This document shows, one piece after another, positions 21,979 through 34,072 of a DNA stretch of 64,000 nt. The position numbers were made by a program, and so were the translations under genes. The number at the start of each line of letters is the position of its first letter. Within the stretch, counting starts at the first letter, position 1. This stretch comes from Aaosphaeria pasadenensis. Lineage: Eukaryota; Ascomycota; Dothideomycetes; Pleosporales. The notes under the pieces were generated by a model. That model saw only the letters and a program-made list of their open reading frames with translations. It had not been told where the DNA came from and did no database searches. Location of the stretch: assembly GCA_022813625.1 (NCBI GenBank), contig JAKLMB010000002.1:186001-250000 (forward strand), written 5' to 3'.

Positions 21979-24382
21979 TGACAGGCCATTAGAAAGCTGG
22001 ATGTTGTCAGTATGGGCGTCATGCTGTGCGACTTGTCTGCACGAACTTTGGTGCGAGAAGCTAGCGAAAAGGCGTTTTGGACCATACTGGTGGGCTGTCG
22101 TCCGAAAATGGTCAAGATCTTCGATGCTGCAGGTAGGTTGGTGCAATGCAAGTATAGATGGTGGGAGATGTAGATGGCGTAGATCGAGTTATGATGGTAG
22201 AGAAGTGAACAGGACGGTAAAGCTCGGACTTGGAGGGTGGATGTGGGAGGCCCAGTAACAAGCAATGAGTGGTTACGTCAATGTTGGCATCTATAATTAT
22301 GGAGATCTCGGTTCCGCATCCCGGGGAAGAGAATCAACAAGCATTATTGTTTGAACACTTGCAAACCATCCCTACACTGTAGAGTACGAAACGGGACCCA
22401 GGGGGACGGTCGTAAGCAGAGGAGACACCTGCAGCCACCGTGACCATCTAGCATGCACTACTCCGTACATGGCTGTGCTGCAACCAGCACGATACACAAT
22501 TCCTCAACTTCCCAGTCGCTCACTACTTTAGACAATTCAGCTTGGACGATTGCATGGGGTTTCAGGGCCATGTGTGGCTGCGCCATCGTGGATGGTATGT
22601 GCCTAATAGAGATTATTGCCTTTCCAGATCTGGCATACGTTGGCATGGCTGGTCGGCGATTCTGCACGATCAGGGTCTTCCTCTACTGTCAGATACTCGG
22701 AGAATAGTCGAAGGGTGGTCTATGATTTGTCCCTCGGCATGTGGATGTATGTGGACGTATGCATTGAAGGTGAGTATTAGGTTTTAAGAGCAATTGCTTG
22801 GTCATTACTGACGCCACCCTGCAAAGGAACTCGAATCTGTCTCCATCGACGATAGCAACAAGGCACAATATGGCCAACATCGATGGTTAACGGCAATAGA
22901 AATCGAGAACAACGGCTCTCATGGGCACGCCGACGGAACAAGAACATCCCGGAGATAGATGCATCACGGAGGGTCTCGCGTGCAGACCAAGTGGATTAGA
23001 GCTATTTTGAACGGGCACGCGATGGACTAAGCCCTGCGCTTGGGAGGATGGGAATTTTGCAAAATGTTGGTAATTGAGGGGGACAAAGAGAACTGGTGAG
23101 AGATCCAGGCCCGTCCCAAGCGGCCACGCCGAACTGCGCCGGGATCAAGCGAACCAGCCCACGCACCCGCCGACTGGGGAAGGCAGAAGAAAACCTTCAA
23201 TCAATTGATCAATCACTCATGCTCGGCCAGACTAGTTTCTTGACTGCAGTTTGACATCTCGTCATAGACTCCGTGAAAATTCTCAAATCTCGCCGACAGG
23301 GAGGGGGAGCAACAGCTGAAACTCCATCACGACAGCGGGGATTCCCTGCAGATCGAGGTGCTACAACGCCTACAATACCCACTCATACACACACCCACCC
23401 ACGACACACTAGCTAACTACGAGTACTGTACGCAGTACTACCGGGCACTAGGGGGTTGGGTACCTGGGTAGTTAATTGTACTGGTACTATTGCAGGATGT
23501 TCATAGGCCCTGAGAGCCTGAATGCCTGAGAGCCTGAAAGTGACGGTCTGGGATCCGCCACCGCTGGTGGGCAGACAATAATATCGTACACACGATACAG
23601 CACAGTGATGTACATTAAGTGCTGTGTACACGCCATCCGTCTATCCACATGCGTATTGGTGTGCGTCTGCGTATGCGTCTGCGTCTGCGTATATGGTATG
23701 GTGAACCACTGCCCCTTTCGCGAAGAAACCTCGGGCTCGGCTATCCTCTCCTATAGTTGTACATGTCGATGATTGCAGTAATGCTATGGAGCATATCGTA
23801 CCTATTCGCAATCTTCACGCGGGCAAAGCCTGATCCTCTCTGGTGGGTTCGTGAAAGCCACAAAGCGAGCAGGACAGGGGCACGGAGGGCTCCCCCGAAA
23901 AGTGGCTGGATTTGATCTGCTTCCAGGATATTGTTGTAATACCGAAGTCGACCTCACACCTTCAATAATCAATCGATAGACGGGAGCGGCCGACTTCATT
24001 TGACTACTGCTTAACTCTCTCGGGCAATCCTTCCTAGAACCCTCCTCCTTATACTGCCCGTATATAAAATTATTCCATCTCCCCAATCCCTTCAACCATT
24101 GTCGATTCGCGCCCTTCTGTCTTCCACCAACCAGTCCCGCCAATATTTTAGACGGCCTTGTTCGATGCACACTGCGAGTCGTTCTCGAGATCTCACATCA
24201 ATCTAGACCCTGCGGCTCCACTCACAGAGCCGCGCCAACGAACCTGTCAAATAGCAAGCCAGCCAGCCAGCCAGATACCACAGGCAAGTCATTCGACGAC
24301 ACCTATAAACTTGCGTTATATCTACTCCTCAACTAACCTACTGTTGTGTTCCTGCAGTAGTCAAATCCAAACCACACCCAAC
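21979..24382. promoter_or_regulatory. Long divergent intergenic region
   Basis: This 2.4 kb separates the aldo/keto reductase gene (-) from the uncharacterised gene at 24383 (+). It contains TACTCCGTAC at 22459-22468, a GCGTCT/GCGTAT simple repeat at about 23660-23692, and an ACGAGTACTGTACGCAGTAC near-palindrome at about 23418. The ORFs are short and unrecognised. A GC-AG intron (about 24294-24358) in the leader of the downstream gene is possible. Confidence 0.45.
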
Positions 24383-25138
24383 ATGTCTCAGGATTTCTTC
24401 AGGACAAATTTCCCCCAAACCGGCTATCCCACATTCAACACAAGAGGAGGCGGCGGTCCATTCGAAGAGGCCAGTTCCTCATCTGGAGGCTCCGCGCAAG
24501 GCCAGAGTGCCTCTGCTACACCCCAATTCGACATTTTCGAATGGCATCCAGCCTACCAAAGCTGCCAACGCTACTTCCTCGACCACGCACAACACGACAA
24601 CGGCGTGCAGGCAGTCGCTGCTCTTGTCAACATTTGCTTACCTTTCCAATGGACTCCCGCCCCTGTCATGAATTCCACAGGACCCCTTCCACATTCGTCA
24701 GGACCAGCAGCATACAACTTGCCTTGGCCAAGATCAGGACCCGTGACGAATTCGAGGGGACAACCTGCGCCTGCGTGGGTTTCCTTAGTTCCATTCATTA
24801 GGAGACTTGTCATCACTGGCATGGACCGAGAGGGAGTCATGCATGGTTTCTTTGGGGACGATTGGCGGAAAGGCGTTGGGCCAGTGCACGAGTGTGAGCG
24901 TCGAAACTACCTATTCGCGGCAAAGAGCGTTGGCTGGGCCAAGGTCAAGTATCAATACGACATGTCTCCGCACGAATCGGTGCCTTTCCTCAAGCCACTT
25001 CAAGATGTCCAGCTGGCAGAGATAGAGGGAGCAGAGAAGACGTGGAGTCAATGGCTTGCCATGGAGGATTGGATGGTCGGCCCGCGCGCGCCAGACGCGG
25101 ACGATCAAGGACAGGAGGCAACTCGTCGCACGTCATGA
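24383..25138 (+). CDS. Uncharacterised conserved fungal protein
   Basis: One uninterrupted exon encodes 251 residues from the ATG at 24383. The reading frame stays open upstream to 24158, but the sequence there looks like leader. The first ~50 residues are Gly/Ser-rich and disordered. The remainder looks ordered and conserved: FDIFEWHPAYQSCQRYFLDHA, AALVNICLPFQW, WVSLVPFIRRLVITGMDREG, HGFFGDDWRKGVGPVHECER and WSQWLAMEDWM. I recognise this as a widespread filamentous-fungal family that some database entries call Ilp/apoptosis inhibitor. I know of no experimental basis for that name and do not adopt it. There is no signal peptide, transmembrane helix or known catalytic motif. Confidence 0.85.
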   Translation: MSQDFFRTNFPQTGYPTFNTRGGGGPFEEASSSSGGSAQGQSASATPQFDIFEWHPAYQSCQRYFLDHAQHDNGVQAVAALVNICLPFQWTPAPVMNSTGPLPHSSGPAAYNLPWPRSGPVTNSRGQPAPAWVSLVPFIRRLVITGMDREGVMHGFFGDDWRKGVGPVHECERRNYLFAAKSVGWAKVKYQYDMSPHESVPFLKPLQDVQLAEIEGAEKTWSQWLAMEDWMVGPRAPDADDQGQEATRRTS

Positions 25139-26185
25139 CCATTTCTTATTTTTCTTATTATCACCATTATTCCTTTTTCATTTCTTTTTGGGCTTGGAGT
25201 ACGGCGTGGGACCGTCGAATGTCAGATTCCCTAGGGCTTGCAGGTAGTCGCGCAGTGGGGAATGCATGGGTTTTCAGGAAGGACACACGTAGTCTTGTGG
25301 TGGCACTCGTGGGAACCTGTTTTTCAAGGGTTTGAAGAGATACGGGATGGAATGGGATGTGCATACCCGCGAATTGGGAGCTGCAATCATGTATCAATAC
25401 GGCAAGGATACGCTTGTAACAACAACGAGATCGGATCTGTCAAGATCTTGTGCTATGCTATTTTGATGTTCCTTCGTCAATGCACGATGGGAGAGGAACG
25501 GGACAGCCGCCAGGGGCGTTCATGATTGAAACTCCACCCATCATCATCATCGACTTAGCGACAAAAAACAACAACAACGACATGTACCTTATGCTCAGAG
25601 TGGAAGGTAATTACGAATACATGCGTATGGCCCACACTATAACACAATAGTCTGTTATGTTAGGCCACAAGTGGGCGCTGCAGGGTGGTGGTAGTGTAGT
25701 GTAGGTAGTGGTGTGCACAGCATCACGTGGCCAGCCCCTTGTCTGGAGCGGACGGGAGGGATCATGATGAGCAACTAGGTAGTTGGGTTGGGTCGTGATA
25801 ATTGCTTATTTCGTTTCTTCCGTCTTCGAAATCAGGTCGCTTAGACCGAGTATCATTGATAGCATGCTAGTACGGAGTACTTGTCACTAACTGCTCCATA
25901 TGGAGTACCTAGGCAATTAGGTATTATTATCTCTACCTGGGCAAAGAGTCAAGGACACAGATGATGAGGCTGTGGCGCCAGTCATAATCCATTGTGTCCG
26001 TGCCAAGTGTTGAACCCTGGAAATGGATCGGCGGCGCAATAGCCACCCCAACCTCTTGTACCTCTCACCACTCACCACTATGGATAGTTCATCATTCTTC
26101 TCTACTCAAATCATCGCGCCTCAATAAACGCTATACCTTCAACCGACTACCCCGGCGTCGTCAGCCGCTCCCTTTCTCATGGATC
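25139..26185. other. Tandem intergenic region before med5
   Basis: No supported gene. It contains TACGGAGTAC at 25871-25880 and a GGAGTACCTAGGCAATTAGGTA stretch near 25903. The last ~200 bases form the med5 leader, which stays open in frame up to 25994. Confidence 0.5.
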
Positions 26186-29100
26186 ATGGATCCTTTGATC
26201 AAAGAGTGGACCCTTTTCCTGGATCGATGCCTTGAAGCTCGCCTTTCTCCTGACTTGTTCGATGCAACAGCCTCCCAACTATATCGAAAGTCTCCTCTGC
26301 CGGCCCGCAAGCTTGCTACTCTATTATTCAAACCCCGCTCTGCCGCCTCGAATAGTCTTGATCCCCGTGTCATAGTCTATGCCGAGCGCCTATTGGCTTC
26401 AAAGAGATTAGATGCGGCTGATATTCTTGCATCCGCATTCCAATTTTCACGGGATCACCCTCCACGGGCAGGCGACGATGCTGTACCCACCAAGGAGGAT
26501 TCGTCGCGATGGTTGAACCCCCCGGAATTGGACGAGATTGTCTTTCACCGCCTACACAAGGCTTTCTCAACTGGAGAGCGACCTGTTTCCAATGCGGAGG
26601 CCGCGAGGACCCTGATCGTTGTGTCGAAATGGATGTCGGCCATGGTGACCTCGCATACGAGCGATTCAATGATTCAAGCCATGGCCGGTATTCAGCAGCA
26701 CCCTCAACAGCAGTCCCTCAATGTCCGGGAGGCACTTGGCATGCTCGTTATGGCCTTGATAGAGAATGTGAAGATCCTCAACTTATTAGCTAGTGAGCCT
26801 GCTAAAGGTATGTCCTACAAGAGGGAGGTTACGAAAGAACAGTAGCGTCTCCCCCCAATTCCATCTTGAAGGCCTTGTGGCCGCCTTGTGGCAATGCAGC
26901 TGGCTTACGGAACAAGCAGATATACGAAAGCAGTTTGCACAAGCCTTGACTACATTCGTCTCATTTCTATCACAGACTTCGCTGCAGATTGCAAACAGAA
27001 TAGAGATCTCCCAGAAAGAGCATGATTTCCATGACAAACCGACCGCCAATGCCGACGGTGATGTTAGTGAAAATCATGAACTCGAAGTAGCCGCTTTACA
27101 GCTCGGGGCTGTCATTGATCTACCAATGATGAATACGCGGGCCGGTCTCTATGTGTATCTAAATTCTCTGGTATGAGAGCAAAAATTGTCTCAACGAGGA
27201 AGCATGCTAATCTCTGTAGCTCGTTGCTCGCCCTCTCACAGACAGCACTGGTATTATCAACTATTTACATGCCCGATACAAGGTTAGTAAGATGTCAACA
27301 GATGTACATCGACCAATTCTAACAACAGTAGGTTGACTACCAGTCAATGGCTACAGATTTAGTAACGGCATCTTTCGATGTTCTCGCCAATGCAATGTAT
27401 CGTAACGAGTCAAGCCAGACGATGTTTTGTCTCAAGTCATTCCTTTTCAACAAGGTTCCGCTGCTGTTGGTACAGATCAATACAACAGTCTATCCCATTG
27501 CAGCGGAAATGTGTATTACACAAGCGCTCAGTCACGTAGATCCGACCGCCTTCCCTGCCTTCTCACAGGGATTTGATGATATGATGGGAAGCAATAATTC
27601 TCTCGCAGACGTTCGCCAAGATTTTCTCAACGCATGTGCGTTGCACGGATTGATACCGACGAACACAATAGAGCGTTTGCTGGGAGAGACCCCATTGCAA
27701 GGCCCACCTGAAACGAAATATACCAAAAAAGAGCTCCTGAGGCAATGCAAAGATAATCTCGACAAGATAAATTCGCTCATTGACGAGATGGAAAACCTAG
27801 ATGGGAATGCGGGCGCTATCGCTGGTGCTGTCACTGAAGTAATGCGTTTTCCCCTTGTGATATAATCGAAGTGCTGATGACAAGCTAGTTTATAACACAC
27901 CTATGTGAAACACAAATGACTATGTATCTGAAATCCGCCTGCAATACATTATCAAGAAAGCCACAAGCACTAGACATCATACTACAATTCAACTCGCCAG
28001 AAAGCATTCTCCGGCCATTGTGCCAATTCTTGGATGAGTGGCGCTACGACGGAGATCAAGGTTTGTAAGATTATGCGTATCACAAGATCTAGCTGATCGA
28101 TTTCTTTAGGAGAGTATCAGCCAGTGTACGACGAGTTCGGTGCGATTCTCATCCTTATCCTGGCGTTCATCCATCGATATGATTTGACGTACCACGACCT
28201 TGGCATCGGCCATGATTCTTTCGTCGCACAACTCCTTGAGCGCGGGCATCATAGCGTAACTCCCGACCAATTGACAGAACAACAGGGAAAGTATTTGGGC
28301 AGTTGGCTTAAAGAGCTGTACGACTCTGATAAAGAAGGCCTAAGCAACGAGGTCTTTGCTTCATGTCGTCCACAAGACTTTTATTTGATCGTGCCTACAT
28401 TGTTCAGCCAGACAGTGTTAGCCTGCTCTGCTGATGTTTTATCTTTGGATTCTGTCAAGGGGGGGCTAGAGTGTAAGTGGTATCTTTGGGGAGTTTTTAT
28501 TTCCAGCCTCTCACAGTGTTCAACAGATCTCCACGAAACTTTTCTTTTGCCGGCTTTGGTCGGTGGGTTGACGTGGATGACATCCCACGCACTCAAGCAG
28601 ACCCATCAAGATCTAGACGTTCTGGTGCAGATATTCCACAAACTGATCCGGTCAGCTCCCACATCCGGAGATGCACAAGCCATGCACTCCACCATCCTCT
28701 CAATTGTGTCGAGTCGGCTGGAGAAATGTTTCCGTACTTTGAGGCGGCGCCACCCGAGCCGCACAGACATCGAGCCGCTCTTACAGGAGATCAAAAGCAA
28801 TCTCAACTACGACCGAACATTGTATTCGTCCGTGGCAGAGCTGGAGCAGTGGACCAATGCGTCACATGGTACTCTGTATACGTCTCTGAGGCATACCGTA
28901 CAGCAACTTTCCCAATGGGCCGCAGCGGCGGCACTGCAGTTCAATCCACCAGGCTACACTCACCGGCTGGTCTATGCGTCTACAAGCATCATAGGCGCAT
29001 CTAAAACCCTTCGCGCTATCGTAGATGAGATCAAGGCGCAGTCGGAAGCCGGCAATGGCGCCGCTGCCTTGGACATTGGCGTCTCGATCATCTGTGCTCC

Positions 29101-29698
29101 TACGGTTGAGAACAGTGCGTTGTCTCTTGAGCAGTTGAATGCATTGTCAGCTCCACGCACACGCATGAATCTTCGCGAGATGCTAAAGGCAGAATTTGAT
29201 AACGCCTCCAGCCTCATCTCAACCGATCTACTTGCTGCAGAGACCATCGTACGGCTGCACCGTCGTGTTGAAGCACAACTCCTTGTCGCTCAGAGCAATT
29301 TGCAAACGTCGCGGATCGATCTCACAGATGTCAGTATGGTAGATGTTCAAGGTCAAGATATGCCTGAGCTTGCGCCTGAACTCGACAAAGCATTGAACGA
29401 TGCCGCTGCAGCGACGATGGCTGCAGCGAACGGCGACTTGCAAGCACAGGATCAGGAAGCCCTGCAGAGGAGCTTGGATCAACACCTCGACCTGTCCGGC
29501 GCCGCTGGTGGGCTCGATCTGAGTGCGATGGGTGTCGGCGTCGGTGCACAAGGTGGTGCCGGCGACTTGACGGCAGATATGGGAGATCTGCCTGATTTGG
29601 ATCTTAGCGATATGGGAGGAATGGGAGGCATGGGCGGGATGGGAATGGATCTTGGGGACGATGACAATGATTGGGGATTGGATTTCGATAACATGTAA
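26186..29698 (+). CDS. med5: Mediator complex subunit 5 (Nut1/Med5)
   Basis: Seven exons were rebuilt: 26186-26807, 26917-27170, 27220-27282, 27332-27838, 27889-28060, 28110-28472 and 28527-29698, with introns of about 49-109 nt. The protein has about 1050 residues. Med5 belongs to the Mediator tail module, which links gene-specific activators to RNA polymerase II. Family stretches seen are FLSQTSLQIANR, LARPLTDSTGIINYLHARYK, QALSHVDPTAFPAFSQGFDD, FLDEWRYDGDQGEYQPVYDEFGAI (across an intron), YHDLGIGHDSFVAQLL and LHETFLLPALVGGLTWM. The C-terminus is acidic and Gly/Met-rich, ending DNDWGLDFDNM. The start MDPLIKEWTLFLDRCL is chosen although the frame is open further upstream. The first acceptor is ambiguous: 26872 would add 15 residues. 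Confidence 0.93.
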
Positions 29699-30237
29699 GG
29701 AGTATCGTTGAACGAGCTGGAGCAGCGTGTTCTTTATCTTTTCGTATATATAGTACCCAATATTCGTCAAGTACATCGTCTTTCAAGCGACTACCGATGC
29801 AATTGCCATTCACCTTGAGATTCACCTGTCATCTGTCGTTACAACATCCATTGCAATTAATCATGGGTAGGCTGCAGTTCTGACAACCGCTTACCGAGGC
29901 AGTTAATATGTATTACCAAAATGGGCATGGTGGGGTTAGTACATACCTCGTAAGACGGAATCACATCCACTCTCAGGCTCATTATGCGCCGACTATCTTA
30001 CTCGTGAGTGTGCAGTGACTGGCAACTGCAAAACAAGCCCCACCTGCGAAACATCACTTTATATACGAGGTACTGGGACCACTATCCAACTCATCATCAA
30101 CCCTCGCAACGATCACTTCTCACCTACCTGTTATTGCCCTACACTCCCCTCCAAGATTCCCAACGCAATTGAATCTTAAGCTCTGCTAGTTTGAGTTCAT
30201 CTCACAAAGCTCTCACCTCACTCACTTGACAACAATC
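29699..30237. promoter_or_regulatory. Promoter region of the SDR gene
   Basis: Between med5 and the SDR gene. The last 150 bases are pyrimidine- and CA-rich and lead to ACAACAATCATG. No other gene is seen. Confidence 0.5.
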
Positions 30238-31565
30238 ATGCCCTACGATCTTAAGGGCAAGAATGTCCTCATCACGGGTGGATCGGCGTATGTACCTACC
30301 TGCAATCTACTAATAAGCATACATCTTTGCCCCAACCTTGCATCTCTCACTCTACGATAATCAACCATTCCCCCACGTCACTGCATCCACCCATACTTTC
30401 TACCAGATCAGTTCTTACTAATTGCTTTCCCCACAGTGGCCTCGGCGAAGTCATAGCCCACACCTTCGCAAAAGAAGGCAGCAACGTAGCAATAAACTAC
30501 TTCAACCGAAGCGAGAAGGCCGAGGAGGTCGCTAAAGCATGTGAGGCATATGGCGTCAAGGCTATCATCGTGAAGGGAGATGTTGCCTCCACGGCGGATT
30601 GCAAGAGGAGCGTCGAGGAGACGAAGGAGAAGCTCGGTGGCATCGATATCATTATTGCCAATGCTGTGAGTTCCTAATCCAGACCTGTCATACAAATCAG
30701 TATGGCATGTCTCTCTATCTATCATGAAAAGAAAAGGTTCCTGACAAGATCGGTACGGCACATATAGGGATGGACGAAGTTTAGCCAGTTCGGGGATCTT
30801 GATGCTTTGACTGAGGAAGAATGGGATAAGGTAATTTTGCCCCAAACACCCCTCCCAGGAAGGATTCAACTGTTATTCGAATACTGAGGCCAGCTGTGTA
30901 GTGCTGGGCTGCTAATGTCAAGGCCCCACACGCACTCCTCAAAGCCGCAAAACCGACTTTCAACGAGAACCCCGAGGGTGGAGTCCTCATGACCACTGGT
31001 TCAATCGCGGTATGTGCAGTTCTTTTTACTCTCCATTGTGGATACTGCAGGACTTGATCTTGCTAACACTGAAGGGATGGTGATGTTCAGGGCACTTCTC
31101 AAGGAGGTTCATCAATGGTAAGTGATATAGCCTCACACTAAAACCATGAGGGCAGCTCTGTTAATCATTCGATAGGCGTACGCTGTGACAAAAGCAGCAC
31201 AGATCCAACTTGTCAAATGTCTCGCAACGACTCAAGGACCCAAAATCAGAGTCAACACCGTTCTGCCCGGTCTTCTCCTCACTGAATGGGTAAGTCATCT
31301 TCTGTGCCTAATTGCGCCGCATTTCCATGAGACCTCCTTGTCATGAACATCTGATGAACAATCGCTCACGTCTTTCTCTCCTCCCTCAATATAGGGCCTG
31401 CGATATTCCCAAGAGATCATCGATGCCGTAAAGGATAAGGCAGCATTGAAGCACGAGACGTTCCTTCAGGACTGTGCAGATGCATTTATCATGTTGGCGA
31501 AGAACACGAGCATGACGGGAACGAAGATCCAGGTGGACGCTGGCTTGAACATTCAGGGCAACTAG
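30238..31565 (+). CDS. Short-chain dehydrogenase/reductase
   Basis: Seven exons were rebuilt: 30238-30287, 30437-30665, 30768-30830, 30902-31009, 31091-31117, 31176-31289 and 31395-31565. They total 762 nt, 253 residues, all phases consistent. The fifth exon is only 27 nt (GTSQGGSSM). The classical SDR fold shows TGGSAGLGEV (NAD(P)-binding Gly motif), DIIIANAG, NVKAPHALLKA, TTGSIAG (catalytic Ser region), YAVTKAA (YxxxK active site) and the end TGTKIQVDAGLNIQGN. It should oxidise or reduce an alcohol/carbonyl in the cytosol; the substrate is not predictable. The gene is unusually intron-rich for its length. Its neighbour on the 3' side is convergent. Confidence 0.93.
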
Positions 31566-31882
31566 ATGCTGAGATTACGGCCTGGACAGCGTTCTCCCGA
31601 AGAAAGCTACACGATGGTGCGTAAGACGTATGAAGGAGCACGATCGATTCTACGCGGGAACAAAGAGGTCAAGTTCGACAAAATGATGGAATATAGAAAC
31701 CCATTAGGTGACCAATTGATCAGTGTATTCCACTTTGTAGATGTACAGAATTGAGGACAGTGGCTAGGGTATATCTCCAAAGACGCCAGAACAGCCTTTT
31801 CCAAAATTCCGCGCTACCATTTCAACCGTGACTTGGAAAATGCCATGTCGTCGTCGGGTTCGTGCGTGAGGCAGATCGGTCA
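31566..31882. other. Convergent intergenic spacer
   Basis: A 317-bp spacer between the 3' ends of the SDR gene and the malonyl transferase gene. It presumably holds both 3'UTRs and terminators; nothing else is seen. Confidence 0.5.
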
Positions 31883-33227
31883 CTACTCGTCGGGACAGTT
31901 TTCAGTCTCGTCCAGTGCCTTTATGACCTCCTCCATCTCGTTGGGGTTCGTGATGCCCCAGACGCCGCCACCTTTGACGGCACCTTTCATGCCTACCTCC
32001 TTCCCAACAAGGTTCCTGCCAACTTTGCCAGGCCCGATCCCCACGTACCTCTTGACCTTTTCTTCCTCGTGTAGGTACTTGACCGACCTCCACCATTGCA
32101 CCGTCTCCACGCAAGCCCTGGCAAGCAAATCCTTCAATTGATCCCTACTCTTGAACGGCCTCCCCGTGACGTTCGACACGCATGGCATCAACCCCGGCCA
32201 GGTGATAATATCGTCACCATCGGGCCACTCAGTATACAGGTACCTCTTCATCATATCCTGCGCGGGCCTCATAAGTGGCGAATGGAACGGGCTATCGCTC
32301 TTCAGCCTCACATGCCTGGGATCGTGACCGCCGAACTGTCTTAGATTCGTCAACAGGGTGCTGATCCTCTCTATGCTCCCGCTCAGCACGATCTGGTTCT
32401 TGCTGTTGATGTTCGCGATGAGGACCTGCTGAACGGCGGGGATGTCGTTGGAAGAATCGGACTTGCTGCCGTCGGACGAGAGGTCGAGGAACTTGCGGAT
32501 GTCCGCAACGAGCGACTTCATGTGACCCTCGGACTCGCAGACGAGGGCAATCATGCCGAACTCGCCGCCCTCGAGGGATACCGCCTCGCGGGAGCAGCGC
32601 GACATGACCTCAGCCCGCCTACGCACCATCTTCAGCGAGTCGGCGAATCTAAGGTATCCTCCCGCCACGAGCGCGGCGAACTCGCCCAACGAGTGGCCCA
32701 GCGTTATGTCCACCCTGTCCGAAGTCTTGAAGCCGAACTCCTCCTCCATGACGCGCAGGATCAGGATCGACGTGGCCATTATGGCGGGCTGTGCGTTCTC
32801 GGTCTGCGTCAGTTGCGCGTTCGTCCCGGACTCGATGATGCGGGAGAGGGGCACTTGGAGAGTGTGGTCGATCTCTTCGAGAATAGGCTTCACGGTTCGA
32901 GGGAAGGCTTCCAGCCATGGTGTCGCCATGCCCACTCTCTGTACGCCTTGGCCTGGTGATGTATGACGCGGTCAGCTCAGCTGAGGATGGAGAGCATCGA
33001 GGGCAATGGGAATGCAAAGCATACATACCTGGGAAGAATATGGCAGTCTTTGGCCGCTTCAGTGGTAGCGTATTCGTGCTGCTCATCCACCGTCTCCTAC
33101 CATGATCCAACATGGGCGTTCTGACCTTGTCGGTGACATCTCGCTGTGGCCTCCCGCACCGCCTGCAAGTATCACATGCAGCGCGCTCGAGGGTCCGTTT
33201 CGCGGGCGACGACAGTAGATTCGACAT
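31883..33227 (-). CDS. mct1: Mitochondrial malonyl-CoA:acyl-carrier-protein transacylase
   Basis: Exons 33227-33029 and 32952-31883 flank a 76-nt intron (32953-33028), giving 422 residues. The enzyme moves malonyl groups from CoA to acyl carrier protein for mitochondrial type II fatty-acid synthesis, which feeds lipoic-acid production. Seen: FFPGQGVQRVGM (split by the intron), the nucleophile motif GHSLGEFAALVAGG, RRRAEVMSR, the catalytic-His motif SPFHSPLM, and NVTGRPF. The first ~50 residues are Arg-rich with few acidic residues (AKRTLERAACDTCRRCGR), consistent with a mitochondrial presequence, although it is Cys-rich for one. The size and single acyltransferase domain exclude a polyketide or cytosolic fatty-acid synthase fragment. 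Confidence 0.93.
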
Positions 33228-34072
33228 TCTGTGTAGTATATATGCGCCGTACGTCTCGTAATTCGAATTCGGGGCTATGTGATTTGTGCGTTCATGGCGG
33301 ATTGCGGGCTTGCGGAGGTAACGCGCGTGAATGCGGGGACGAGATGTTCAGGGTAATGCCATGAAGCTTAGCTATGTGTGCACGGGCCACGATTTGGACT
33401 GGATGAATGGCCTACTGGTCCCTGTCCCGAGGTATTGGGGCTGGGTTATCCGCCTAGCCGTGATGCTCTCCAAAGATGCTGCTCCAGATAATATCCCAGA
33501 TGGAAGTGTGTGGGGGTGGAATGTATCGACATATTGCATGGTCATGTTTGACTAACAGTTGCATCACTGAAAACCTCACGAGACAAGAAGCAGATTATAC
33601 AGAGCAAGAAATATTCTTCATAGTTCGTAAAAGCATAAATTAGACACAAATGATCTACGAGATCATCAGACTGAGAGGAAAGCCGTATCTATCGTAGGTC
33701 TAATCAGATGCTGAGAAGGCATCATCTCTAATCTCCATCGCGTACAAGCCCTCTGGGCTGATGAGGGTATTAGATTACGCCAAGGATGAAAAAGGTGAAA
33801 TAAAAACGCCAAATCGACTTTTATGCCACCGCTGTAACTTTTTTGGGGAAAATATGGATATGAACGCCGTCGCCCAACATGTGGGCGTAATGGTAGATGA
33901 TCGCTGGAAGAAACATTGGAAATCCGGAAAAAGGGTTCCTGGTATATGTACAGCAGGGTGGCGAGTGATTCGGTCTTGAGTCTATGCGTTGTCTAGGGCA
34001 TCATGGATGATGCGTGGTGTTGTTGTGTAAAGGCTGGAATGAGACTGATGAACGCTGCGCAAATTCTATTGG
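33228..34072. promoter_or_regulatory. Upstream region of mct1
   Basis: This 0.85 kb lies between mct1 and the PRELI gene, both on the minus strand. A 72-codon plus-strand ORF at 33761-33979 resembles nothing I know. The part next to 33227 is the likely mct1 promoter. Confidence 0.45.

Noticed and set aside
23640..23700. Repeated GCGTCT/GCGTAT units considered as a CRISPR-like or satellite array
   Set aside because: Units are six bases with no spacers: a simple repeat in a eukaryotic genome.
29250..29776. 182-codon minus-strand ORF
   Set aside because: Antisense to the last exon of med5, whose acidic C-terminus is well supported.
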